A stretch of DNA of 7,894 nt, from positions 1 to 7,894 of the forward strand of contig JAEOTD010000029.1 of NCBI GenBank assembly GCA_016839995.1, written 5' to 3'. Shown piece after piece: positions 1 to 6,418 of the stretch. The notes below the pieces were generated by a model. That model worked only from the letters and a program-made list of their open reading frames with translations, made no database searches and was not told the DNA's origin. The stretch comes from Candidatus Hermodarchaeota archaeon (lineage in GTDB: Archaea; Asgardarchaeota; Hermodarchaeia; Hermodarchaeales; Hermodarchaeaceae). A program made the translations under genes and the position numbers. How positions within the stretch are numbered: the first letter of the stretch is position 1; every line of letters starts with the position of its first letter.

Positions 1-9
1 AAAGCCTAC

Positions 10-32
10 CGATACCTCAGCATTTTGTATCG
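10..32. repeat. Small inverted repeat before the NfeD-like gene
   Basis: CGATAC (10-15) and GTATCG (27-32) are perfect inverted repeats separated by 11 bases, partly T-rich. It could be the 3' hairpin of a gene lying left of the window or a site upstream of the NfeD promoter; the sequence does not decide between these. Six base pairs could arise by chance. Confidence 0.25.
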
Positions 33-54
33 ATAGTGTTAATTTTGTGGAATT

Positions 55-67
55 CGAAAGTAATATC
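55..67 (+). promoter_or_regulatory. BRE/TATA-like archaeal promoter of the NfeD-like gene
   Basis: A BRE-like CGAAAG (55-60) is followed at once by a TATA-like TAATATC (61-67). Archaeal transcription usually starts about 25 bases after the box centre, here near base 90. That puts the start only a few bases before the ATG at 94 and downstream of the alternative TTG at 82, so this box is the main reason to prefer the ATG and a nearly leaderless mRNA. Confidence 0.4.
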
Positions 68-93
68 AGAATTGAGGATCGTTGCTTAAGAGA

Positions 94-519
94 ATGAAGT
101 CAAATTCGAACTCACGCCGCCGGTTGTATGGTTTCATTTTATTCAACATAATCGAAGAAGCCATCATAGCAATTATTGCCTTCGTGCTTCTTCTGAACTT
201 TTTCCCTTCCCTACTAGTACCTGGAATGGTGATTGTAGCTATTGGTCTTATTCTGTTTACTGCAGTGAAAATTTATTCTTACTGGACGAGTGCAACAATT
301 CCAGTCTATGATCCCCTAATCGGTCAGGAAGGTACTGCAACAACTGATTTTCATCATACTGAGGGGGGTTATTGGGAGGGATTGGTTGTGGTTCGAGGCG
401 AGCATTGGAAAGCACAAGCGACTGAAGCGATAGCGAAACATACATGTGTTTGGGTACTCGATATCACAGGGTTAACGTTACTCGTGGAAATCCAACGTGA
501 AAAAGTGAAAACTACTTAG
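94..519 (+). CDS. NfeD-like membrane protein (short form, two TM segments plus OB-fold domain)
   Basis: From the ATG at 94 this is 141 residues; an in-frame TTG at 82 would add four. After a basic N-terminus (three consecutive Arg, residues 8-10) there are two hydrophobic segments at about 14-35 and 40-60, then a soluble domain at about 73-137 with the NfeD C-terminal pattern: DPLIGQEGTA, then GEHWKAQA, ending in GLTLLVE. In the family this OB-fold domain partners stomatin/SPFH proteins in membrane organisation. The N-terminal serine-protease domain of long NfeD proteins is absent, so no protease activity is expected. No SPFH gene lies in the window, although one could sit just upstream. The gene converges on the small GTPase with a 20-base gap. 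The family call is from motif recognition and is fairly firm; the cellular role is inference. Confidence 0.72.
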   Translation: MKSNSNSRRRLYGFILFNIIEEAIIAIIAFVLLLNFFPSLLVPGMVIVAIGLILFTAVKIYSYWTSATIPVYDPLIGQEGTATTDFHHTEGGYWEGLVVVRGEHWKAQATEAIAKHTCVWVLDITGLTLLVEIQREKVKTT

Positions 520-539
520 ATTCTCTTTATAGGATACTT

Positions 540-1133
540 TCATCCATCTCGAGCACGGATATGAGCGAACGCCCGATCCAGCGCGTGATTTGTGACGTTT
601 AAGAAGGCATCTTGAACTCCCGAGGCTGTTGCAGCTGATGTTTCAATGTAAGGAATGTTCCACCATTTTTGCAGCATCTGAGCCGCTTCAGGAGGAACCA
701 TACGTTTTTCTGCTAAATCTACTTTATTGCCCACGAGGACTACAGCCCCATAGGGAACGATACGGCGAAAATCACTATACCAGTTCCGAAGGGTCATAAA
801 TGAGCTGGGTTCAGATACATCAAAGACTAGCAGCGCCCCATGCGCTCCACTGTAATAATGGCGGCGTACTTGCCGGAATGAGGGTTGACCGGCGACATCC
901 CAAATAACCAGCTTTACCTTCCGTTTTTGGGCTTCCAAATCTTTTACTGCAAAGCTAGCCCCGAGGGACTGCTTGTATTCAGGAGAAAAGGTGTTCTGGG
1001 TATATCGGAGAACCAGTGAGGTTTTTCCTACCGCTCCATCGCCCATCATGACGACTTTCAGATTAAAGTCTGTGGGCTTGTCTTTGATTCGTTCATGGAC
1101 ATCGGTAGGAGCCAGTTTTTCTGACACGGTCAC
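540..1133 (-). CDS. Rab/Ras-like small GTPase (Asgard-type, no lipidation motif)
   Basis: A 197-residue Ras-superfamily GTPase. All nucleotide-binding motifs are present: G1 GDGAVGKT (31-38), switch I region around YKQSLGASF (53-61), G3 WDVAGQ (78-83) with the catalytic-type Gln83, G4 NKVD (136-139) and G5 ETSA (164-167). YYSGAHGALLVFD (93-105) is Rab-like. Two features are odd. Ser56 occupies the position of the near-invariant switch I Thr that coordinates Mg2+. The C-terminus (RARDG) has no Cys, so prenylation of the eukaryotic kind is excluded. About 25 residues precede the G domain. The chosen start is GTG at 1133 with purine-rich GGGAAAGG just upstream; a second GTG two codons later is possible, and an in-frame stop at 1154-1152 bars any longer form. 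Such GTPases are abundant in Asgard archaea, where their partners are mostly unknown. The fold is certain; the role (membrane or cytoskeletal signalling) is inferred. Confidence 0.93.
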   Translation of the reverse strand: MTVSEKLAPTDVHERIKDKPTDFNLKVVMMGDGAVGKTSLVLRYTQNTFSPEYKQSLGASFAVKDLEAQKRKVKLVIWDVAGQPSFRQVRRHYYSGAHGALLVFDVSEPSSFMTLRNWYSDFRRIVPYGAVVLVGNKVDLAEKRMVPPEAAQMLQKWWNIPYIETSAATASGVQDAFLNVTNHALDRAFAHIRARDG

Positions 1134-1174
1134 CCTTTCCCAGGTTGTTCCCTAAGCGGTAGATACGATGAAGA

Positions 1175-1189
1175 GGCATAAAGGTTTCG
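1175..1189 (-). promoter_or_regulatory. Candidate BRE/TATA promoter of the small GTPase gene
   Basis: On the minus strand CGAAAC (1189-1184) is followed by the TATA-like CTTTATGCC (1183-1175). A start about 25 bases downstream would give a leader of about 20 bases before the GTG at 1133. It lies in the 103-base gap after the protease gene, so the GTPase may have its own promoter even if read-through also occurs. The box is weak (G/C inside the TATA). Confidence 0.3.
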
Positions 1190-1236
1190 TTACGTTTTCG
1201 ACATTTTTTCCAATTTTGTAGGAAATTTAGTGGATT

Positions 1237-2184
1237 TTACAAGAGAAAGGGAAAGGGTATTCCAAACCATAAAGCCATCACAATACCAATTCCAATTGGA
1301 ACCAACGCACAAAGTAAGGGGATTGGTAGCCCAGGGATAGCTTTGTTGGGATATTTGGCAACAATTTGCGTATTTACGAGACAGCCAATTACTATTGCAA
1401 TGAATGTGATTCCAGTTGCTAAGAGACCAAGGTATCGGAGAGCATAGGCCACAAGAGCTGCATAAACAATGAGATCACCCACACCAATTATGAGCGGTCC
1501 AATAACGAAGGTAAATGCTGTTCGAGCATGTCGTTTAGGATCTGCCTCTACAATAGTTGGCCCAAGTCGCATGGCAAAGAAGGTGTCTTGGACTGCCAAG
1601 ATGATTAAGATGGCAAGAGAAATCAGCCAGGTGAAATTCGTAGCCACGAACACGCCGAGGATAATTCCATATCCCGCAAAAAGGACATTTCGAGCCATGA
1701 GTCCAAGGGCATCAGAGAAGATGAAGACAATCGCAAAAGCTGAGAACATGATAGAGGCCATTGCAATCAGGGAGAGATGTAAATAATTCAAACCTTGAAA
1801 GAGAAGTAACAAGAAAATGGCTTGCCCAATGAACACAGTGAGAATGAAGAAAAGTGGAGAAAGGAAGGCAGCGATAATAACCCGGTGGAGCCTCTCACTC
1901 CCTCGCTGAAAGGCCAAATATGTGGCAAATGTTGCTAATCCACCGACAAGTGCAATTATGAGAAGGACTAGCAAACTTTCAAAAAGATTAGTAATTGGTG
2001 GAAGAGAGCCAGGCGTCAGGAGGGGATTTGCAGCCATTATAATTAGCGTGATAACGGATGAGAACACCATTGCAAAAATCGGAGGAGACAGATAGACCAG
2101 TCTGCTACGCCAACTCAATCGAACCCCAGTTTCCTCCTTTGAGGGTTCTGTTTCGTTTCCTTCAGGTAAGCCTTTGCCGTCCAT
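1237..2184 (-). CDS. Presenilin/signal-peptide-peptidase-like intramembrane aspartyl protease
   Basis: The product has 315 residues from the ATG at 2184; a TTG at 2202 would add six. Numbering here is from that TTG. A charged N-terminus of about 30 residues is followed by roughly nine hydrophobic segments (about 35-57, 73-96, 107-132, 138-163, 170-190, 191-208, 232-255, 257-281, 290-314), as in presenilins. The catalytic landmarks are in place: an Asp in LAVQD (Asp206, TM6), GVGD (240-243, Asp243, TM7) and PGLP (290-293) where the PAL motif starts TM9. Known family members cut peptides within the bilayer. Deviations are Gln for the usual Tyr before the first Asp and Gly for Ala in PAL. The TM6-TM7 loop is short, with no long presenilin-type insert. 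The ATG is favoured because GGTGG lies four bases upstream and a TATA-like box sits about 27 bases upstream. Substrate unknown; the Pfam archaeal presenilin-like (DUF1119-type) family is the best match by motif. Confidence 0.85.
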   Translation of the reverse strand: MDGKGLPEGNETEPSKEETGVRLSWRSRLVYLSPPIFAMVFSSVITLIIMAANPLLTPGSLPPITNLFESLLVLLIIALVGGLATFATYLAFQRGSERLHRVIIAAFLSPLFFILTVFIGQAIFLLLLFQGLNYLHLSLIAMASIMFSAFAIVFIFSDALGLMARNVLFAGYGIILGVFVATNFTWLISLAILIILAVQDTFFAMRLGPTIVEADPKRHARTAFTFVIGPLIIGVGDLIVYAALVAYALRYLGLLATGITFIAIVIGCLVNTQIVAKYPNKAIPGLPIPLLCALVPIGIGIVMALWFGIPFPFLL

Positions 2185-2207
2185 AGCGCCACCATCAATC
2201 AATTAGG

Positions 2208-2215
2208 CTATAATA
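2208..2215 (-). promoter_or_regulatory. TATA-like box of the presenilin-like protease gene
   Basis: TATTATAG reads on the minus strand at 2215-2208, its centre about 27 bases before the ATG at 2184. That is the spacing of a leaderless or nearly leaderless archaeal transcript and supports the ATG over the TTG at 2202. The match is by eye only. Confidence 0.4.
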
Positions 2216-2275
2216 CTACCGAAAGTGGCATATCCACTGAGTCAGCTAATTTCTGAAAATGGAACAAAACATCCT

Positions 2276-2310
2276 AAAAAAAGAGAAAGGAAGGTGCCAA
2301 AATGGCACCT
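2276..2310 (-). terminator. Hairpin plus U-tract terminator of the solute-binding protein gene
   Basis: About 20 bases past the stop codon, the minus strand reads AGGTGCC, a five-base loop, then GGCACCT (2310-2292), a perfect seven-pair stem. A pyrimidine tract with seven consecutive T (2282-2276) follows. This resembles an intrinsic terminator and ends the solute-binding protein transcript before the protease gene, which has its own TATA-like box at 2208-2215. Confidence 0.6.
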
Positions 2311-2330
2311 ATTGGAGGGGGATTGTTTGA

Positions 2331-4199
2331 TTATGTCTTTCGAAGATACCAGACACTACCGAGAAGTACAACGACGATTACAAGCACACCGACTGCTATG
2401 TAGAGTATCAGATAGCTTTGTTCTTCTCCTTCAGTGATGACGTGACCTTCAATTCCCATGTGATATCGTTCCCAGAAGACCATCTGGATGTATTCACCTT
2501 CAAGTCGTTGATCCCACTGGTATGGTCCGTATCCAACGGGCCGTGGGTTCGTGAAGGTGGTTGGGGTGATAACGCCTTCCCAGATGTGCATCGGAAGAAC
2601 GTCCCATCCGCTTAGGTAATCGAAGGACCAGTAACTCTTGGTGTTACTGATGATCCGTACATGCCATTGATCAATGGCCTCGATGGATTCGAGATACTGA
2701 ATGTTGGTTAGATACAATGGGATATTGTTGTCGGCGATGTAGTTGTAGGAGAATTCGACGTCGTAGGCAGTAACCATACCACCGTAGTCTCCACCCATGT
2801 CATGCCAGTAAGCTGCAGGATGGTCGTCATCACTTCCCACGAGGGTAAAGTCATACTGCATTCCTTCAGCGAGTTCTGTGGTTGTCCATTCCCAAGCTAT
2901 TCCGCCATTAGGACTGTCAACGTGGCTAATGGGATCATAGCCGGTTAGACCTTCAGGATAGATTTGGTACATGACATAGTTGGTAACCGCGTCCTGTGAG
3001 GTCAAAGGATTTTGACCTGTCAGAGCTGAACCGATTTGAGAGGTGAATGTACCACCACAACCAGTGACGGCATCACGTTCTGGATCGCCTTCACGCAGTT
3101 GAACGGTACGTGGATTCCAGCGGTTCATGGTAGCAGTACCCCAGCCAGTAGCAACGATAAAGGACTCCTGGTCCCATCGATCAATACGTTGACCGTTGAT
3201 GATGTAGTTGCTGTAGAATGGGATAATGGGACATTGGTCAACAATGATGTCTTGAGCAAGGTGGGCAGCAGCTAAGACTGTCGCCTTATCTGGTGCAGTC
3301 ATCATGACATCGATTGCAGCATCATAGCTGGCATTGCTCCAGTTACAACCGTTTCCGTTGGGGTTGGGAATGTTCTCGGTGTTCCAAGTCTCAAGGATGA
3401 GCGGATTGGTTCCGGTAAGCCACGCGTAGGAGACAGCATCATAGGGTCGTGGAATCTGGTGAAGTAGAGTTCCTGAAAGATAGCTCCAGGAAATTGGGGT
3501 TGTGGTGATTCTTAGTCCTGCCTCATTGCATCGAGCTTCTTGGGCAGTAAAAGCCGCACCCCATTGGGGAGCAGAAGCACCATACCAGACATCCATGATG
3601 AAGGGGTCGCCGTTGGGGGCTTCTCGGAAGCCGTCACCGTCAAGGTCAACGAACCCAGCAGCTTCAAGTTCTGCGATTGCAGCAGCAACGTTGGGTTCCT
3701 TGAAACTTTGGGTATTGTTGTTATACCAGACACCCGCGGAAGGTGGTAGGGGAGAGTCGATAGCATAACCCACACCCTCTTTCATAATGCTTGACATTTG
3801 GAATTTGTCAAAACAATGGGCGTATGCCCGTCGGAGAGCGGGGATGCTAAATGGATAGTTCAAACAGTTTATTGTCAAGTGACCGAAGGCAAGCCTGTCG
3901 GTTTCTGACAAGAAGATATTCGGGTCACCCTCAAGTTCCTCGATATAATCGAGTTGTACATCATCCGTCAAGTGATCAACAAGGCCAGAAAGAAGAGCTG
4001 CAGTCTGAATATCTTCACCAACAATGACGCGGAAGATAACCCTGTCGGCATAAGGACCGATAGGATTCCATTCCTCGCCCTGTGCTGGTGCAGCAGCTGC
4101 AGTGGGGAAGGGTTCATGGCCAGAGTAGATCAGAAACATTGGGATGAGGGAAACGAGAATAAGGACAGCAAAAATTTTGTAAATTGTTTTTTGCTCCAA
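2331..4199 (-). CDS. Membrane-anchored family 5 (OppA/DppA-like) solute-binding protein with circularly permuted domain order
   Basis: This 622-residue protein should capture peptides or related solutes outside the cell. Residues 5-26 are a signal-like hydrophobic stretch, followed by an Ala/Pro-rich segment. A transmembrane helix at about 596-617 ending in LRKT anchors the C-terminus. Residues 44-365 match the second half of family 5 proteins: PYADRVIFRVI (49-59), ALLSGLVD (68-75), ALRRAYAHCFDK (121-132), DLDGDGFRE (185-193), PIIPFY (324-329). Residues 382-579 match the first half: GGTFTSQIG (382-390), NPLTS (397-401), IYPEGLTGYDP (413-423), MVTAYDVEFSY (475-485), VGYGPYQWD (555-563). The order is therefore inverted but nothing obvious is missing. 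The only available start is TTG at 4199, preceded by AAGAGGT about 11 bases upstream; the frame is open to a stop near 4239 with no ATG or GTG. Six Cys residues could form disulfides. No permease or ATPase gene is adjacent, so the transporter, if any, is encoded elsewhere. Confidence 0.85.
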   Translation of the reverse strand: MEQKTIYKIFAVLILVSLIPMFLIYSGHEPFPTAAAAPAQGEEWNPIGPYADRVIFRVIVGEDIQTAALLSGLVDHLTDDVQLDYIEELEGDPNIFLSETDRLAFGHLTINCLNYPFSIPALRRAYAHCFDKFQMSSIMKEGVGYAIDSPLPPSAGVWYNNNTQSFKEPNVAAAIAELEAAGFVDLDGDGFREAPNGDPFIMDVWYGASAPQWGAAFTAQEARCNEAGLRITTTPISWSYLSGTLLHQIPRPYDAVSYAWLTGTNPLILETWNTENIPNPNGNGCNWSNASYDAAIDVMMTAPDKATVLAAAHLAQDIIVDQCPIIPFYSNYIINGQRIDRWDQESFIVATGWGTATMNRWNPRTVQLREGDPERDAVTGCGGTFTSQIGSALTGQNPLTSQDAVTNYVMYQIYPEGLTGYDPISHVDSPNGGIAWEWTTTELAEGMQYDFTLVGSDDDHPAAYWHDMGGDYGGMVTAYDVEFSYNYIADNNIPLYLTNIQYLESIEAIDQWHVRIISNTKSYWSFDYLSGWDVLPMHIWEGVITPTTFTNPRPVGYGPYQWDQRLEGEYIQMVFWERYHMGIEGHVITEGEEQSYLILYIAVGVLVIVVVLLGSVWYLRKT

Positions 4200-4210
4200 T
4201 GTATTTTTAA

Positions 4211-4265
4211 ACCTCTTGGCGTTTTTCCGAATCGTAGCTTATGCTACGATACCGTCAAAAGAGGT
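4211..4265 (-). promoter_or_regulatory. Nested stem-loop in the solute-binding protein leader, overlapping its likely ribosome-binding site
   Basis: On the minus strand, ACCTCTT (4265-4259) can pair with AAGAGGT (4217-4211). Between them lies a perfect eight-pair hairpin, ATCGTAGC / GCTACGAT (4250-4243 and 4238-4231), with a four-base loop. AAGAGGT is also the best Shine-Dalgarno-like sequence, about 11 bases before the TTG start. If the transcript begins at or before 4265 the outer stem would occlude it. The inner palindrome could equally be a protein-binding operator on DNA. The geometry is seen; the function is inferred. Confidence 0.45.
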
Positions 4266-4284
4266 CGGTTATTCCTTAAATCCC

Positions 4285-4292
4285 TTATTATT
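4285..4292 (-). promoter_or_regulatory. Candidate TATA box of the solute-binding protein gene
   Basis: AATAATAA on the minus strand (4292-4285) would place the transcript start near 4262, just at the edge of the nested stem-loop. A second AT-rich box, ATTTAA (4281-4276), would start RNA near 4253. A better-looking TTTAAAAATA at 4213-4204 is too close to the TTG start to serve this gene unless translation begins inside the present signal sequence. Confidence 0.25.
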
Positions 4293-4493
4293 GCGGATGA
4301 CTGGAGGCGAAAAGTTCCCTCAGCGTCTGAGAAGATTATCTTAGAGTGATGGAATTAGATGTTTAGGAGACAGAAAAACTAGCATATGACAACTCAGATT
4401 AACACAAAAGCAATCCCATTGAATTCGAAGATTCAGCTTCACCGATTATGAGTTTCTGACTAAAGAACGAGATGATATAGGGATACACTAAGA

Positions 4494-4520
4494 TTTTATT
4501 CTTCTTTAGCGTATGACGCT
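4494..4520 (+). promoter_or_regulatory. Oxidoreductase promoter with an overlapping operator-like inverted repeat
   Basis: TTTTATT (4494-4500) is a TATA candidate that would start RNA near 4522 and give a leader of about 20 bases containing GGAG (4527-4530), 10 bases before the ATG. Between the box and the predicted start lies AGCGT-ATG-ACGCT (4508-4520), a perfect 5-3-5 inverted repeat. A repressor bound there would block initiation, a common archaeal arrangement. Both calls are tentative. Confidence 0.35.
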
Positions 4521-4540
4521 GATATCGGAGTAGAAACACT

Positions 4541-6382
4541 ATGCCCGGTTGGACAGGAAGACTTCTTCGCGTTGAATTAAGTAAACTACAAATTCGAGAC
4601 GAAGCCATTCCTGATACAGTTCTTCAGCAGTTTATCGGTGGAAAAGGACTTGGCACCTATTACTTATACAAAGAAGTTCCAGCCCGAACTAATCCCCTAG
4701 GTGTAGATAATCGGATTTATCTTGCAGCAGGACCTGCACAAGGAACTCGCATCCCTATTACCGGTCGATGCTCCGCCATCTCAAAGAGCCCTTTGACACA
4801 CCTTTACATTGATAGCAATATGGGGGGCTATTTTGGTCCTGAACTAAAACGTGCAGGATATGATTTACTAGTTATTGAAGGACAGGCACCAAAGCCTGTT
4901 TGGATTCACATCAGTGAAAACGAACAGGAAATCAAGGATGCAACCAAATTATGGGGAAAAACAACGCATGAAACTGAACTCCAACTTCGGAAACCCAATC
5001 CTAAAACCGCCGTCATTTCTACGGGACCTGCGGGAGAAAGGCTAGTTCGGTTTGCATGTCTAACACACAACTATTTCCGGAATTTTGGTCGTGGGGGATT
5101 AGGTGCCGTCTTCGGATCGAAGAACCTGAAGGCGGTTGCCATACGTGGTCCAAAGAAAAAGATAGCAACTACTGACGCTGACCGCGAGCGTGAACTGGTT
5201 ATCAAATTGGCTCAACGTGCCCGCAAAGCGAAGAAACGAGGGCACTCTCTTCACTACCGCGGGACTCCTTGGTTAGTGGATTATTCGAACAGCGTTGGGA
5301 TGTTTCCAACCAAGAATTTTCAGGCTACTGTATTTGAGGGACACAACAAAATTGATGATGAAACAATAGAAGCCAAATTCCAAGGACAAAAAGGTCGAAC
5401 CCCCTGTGAAGGATGTGTCATCAGCTGCGCTTGGACATTCAAAGCCCCCCAATTTTCCTGGGCACCCAAGGATCAAGTGGGTGAAATTGCGATTCCCGAA
5501 TATGAGACGTTAGGCCTCATGGGTGGCAATTTGGGAATAAATGATATCGACGCCATCATCCAAATGAACCATCTTTGTAACAATTTTGGGCTAGATACGA
5601 TTAGTACGGGGAATGTCATTGGATTTCTCATGGAACTCACTCAGCGAGGCCTTCTCCCGAAGAACCTACAATCGGACACCATTGCCTTTGGAGAAGCAGA
5701 CAAGGTAATTCAGCTCCTCACAAAGATTGCCACCCGCGAAGGAATCGGAGATCATCTAGCACGAGGTGTTCGCGGATTTGCTGAAACCTTGGGAGAAAGT
5801 GCCCCGAACCTAGCTCTACACACCAAGGGCCTTGAATATCCAGCGTGGGACCCACGTGGGAAACTGGGATTAGGCCTTAGTTATGTAACAGCAGCGGCTG
5901 GCGCAAGTCACCTCCGAGGTTGGCCTTCAACAACCAAACCTCCGGAATCAAATGCCATTCCAGTTCTTGACTCACTCATCGAACAACAGAACCTCAAAAT
6001 CCTCAAAGACTCACTCATTATCTGTCACTTTACCCACTCAATTTCACCCAGACTAAATATCGCAGACTGCGCTGAAATTCTCCAAGTGACTACCGGTACT
6101 AAGGCTACAGCAGACTCAGTTACAGAAATCAGCAACCGAATCTGGACCCTAGCACGAATGTTCAATATCCGAGAATACGATAAGCCCCCCCGGCAATACG
6201 ACAAGCTCCCCCACCGCTTCATGAACGAACCCATTCCCAAAGGACCAACCAAAGGATTCACCGCTTTCATCAGTCATCAAGACTTTGAAACCTCTCTCAC
6301 CGAATTGTATAAACGCCGAGGCTGTACTCCGAAAGGGCACCCGACAAAAGAGACACTTCGAAACCTCGGACTCAGCTCTTAG
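4541..6382 (+). CDS. aor: Aldehyde:ferredoxin oxidoreductase family tungstopterin enzyme
   Basis: A 613-residue member of the AOR family, close to the usual length of about 605-620. These enzymes oxidise aldehydes to carboxylic acids and reduce ferredoxin in the cytoplasm, using a bis-tungstopterin and one [4Fe-4S] cluster. The N-terminal domain has the standard FIGGKGLGTYYL, GRCSAISKSPL and NMGGYFGPELKRAGYD blocks. Cluster ligands are CEGCVISC (Cys289, Cys292, Cys296) and Cys495, a spacing that matches the four Cys of Pyrococcus furiosus AOR with an offset of one. The cofactor-binding DxxGL(C/D) motifs appear as NNFGLD (347-352) and DSLIIC (490-495), so the first Asp and the second Gly-Leu are changed; comparable variation is tolerated in the family. 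The ATG has GGAG ten bases upstream. Substrate class (AOR, FOR, GAPOR or WOR type) cannot be assigned from sequence alone. No ferredoxin, tungstate transporter or cofactor gene is adjacent. Confidence 0.95.
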   Translation: MPGWTGRLLRVELSKLQIRDEAIPDTVLQQFIGGKGLGTYYLYKEVPARTNPLGVDNRIYLAAGPAQGTRIPITGRCSAISKSPLTHLYIDSNMGGYFGPELKRAGYDLLVIEGQAPKPVWIHISENEQEIKDATKLWGKTTHETELQLRKPNPKTAVISTGPAGERLVRFACLTHNYFRNFGRGGLGAVFGSKNLKAVAIRGPKKKIATTDADRERELVIKLAQRARKAKKRGHSLHYRGTPWLVDYSNSVGMFPTKNFQATVFEGHNKIDDETIEAKFQGQKGRTPCEGCVISCAWTFKAPQFSWAPKDQVGEIAIPEYETLGLMGGNLGINDIDAIIQMNHLCNNFGLDTISTGNVIGFLMELTQRGLLPKNLQSDTIAFGEADKVIQLLTKIATREGIGDHLARGVRGFAETLGESAPNLALHTKGLEYPAWDPRGKLGLGLSYVTAAAGASHLRGWPSTTKPPESNAIPVLDSLIEQQNLKILKDSLIICHFTHSISPRLNIADCAEILQVTTGTKATADSVTEISNRIWTLARMFNIREYDKPPRQYDKLPHRFMNEPIPKGPTKGFTAFISHQDFETSLTELYKRRGCTPKGHPTKETLRNLGLSS

Positions 6383-6408
6383 TAATCTAAAAGAAGAAAG
6401 CCCCTCAG

Positions 6409-6418
6409 TTTTTGTTTT
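6409..6418 (+). terminator. Oligo-T terminator after the oxidoreductase gene
   Basis: Five T, a G and four T lie 27-36 bases past the oxidoreductase stop. Archaeal RNA polymerase commonly stops at such oligo-T tracts without a strong hairpin. The tract sits between ACCTCGG (6363-6369) and CCGAGGT (6421-6427), a seven-base inverted repeat with a long loop whose relevance is unclear. Confidence 0.35.

Larger units (their letters stand above)
4200..4540. other. Divergent intergenic region between solute-binding protein and oxidoreductase genes
   Basis: These 341 bases lie between two genes transcribed away from each other and contain no convincing coding sequence on either strand. They hold the nested stem-loop at 4211-4265, a CTCAG-CGT-CTGAG inverted repeat at 4319-4331, an AGCGT-ATG-ACGCT inverted repeat at 4508-4520, and AT-rich TATA-like candidates for both flanking genes. 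No tRNA-like cloverleaf or C/D-box pair was recognised in the remaining sequence, 4332-4490. Confidence 0.6.

Noticed and set aside
1207..1225. TTTCC...GGAAA inverted repeat after the protease gene as a terminator
   Set aside because: Only five A/T-rich pairs, and no T run follows on the minus strand.
1469..1786. A 105-codon plus-strand frame inside the presenilin-like gene
   Set aside because: It is antisense to transmembrane segments containing both catalytic Asp residues; antisense of hydrophobic helices commonly gives long open frames.
2225..2437. A 70-codon plus-strand frame between the protease and the binding protein
   Set aside because: It runs through the terminator hairpin and into the antisense of the binding protein's TM anchor; no ribosome-binding site or family match.
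2331..4199. Solute-binding protein read as two separate fragments or as a frameshifted pseudogene
   Set aside because: One uninterrupted frame carries a signal sequence at one end and a TM anchor at the other, and the two halves together supply a full complement of family blocks, so permutation explains it better.
3954..4349. A 131-codon plus-strand frame over the start of the solute-binding protein gene
   Set aside because: It is mostly antisense to the signal-peptide region of a well-supported gene and has no recognisable features.
4399..4608. A 69-codon minus-strand frame across the oxidoreductase promoter and start
   Set aside because: It covers the promoter and first codons of a clear gene on the other strand, and its product resembles nothing known.
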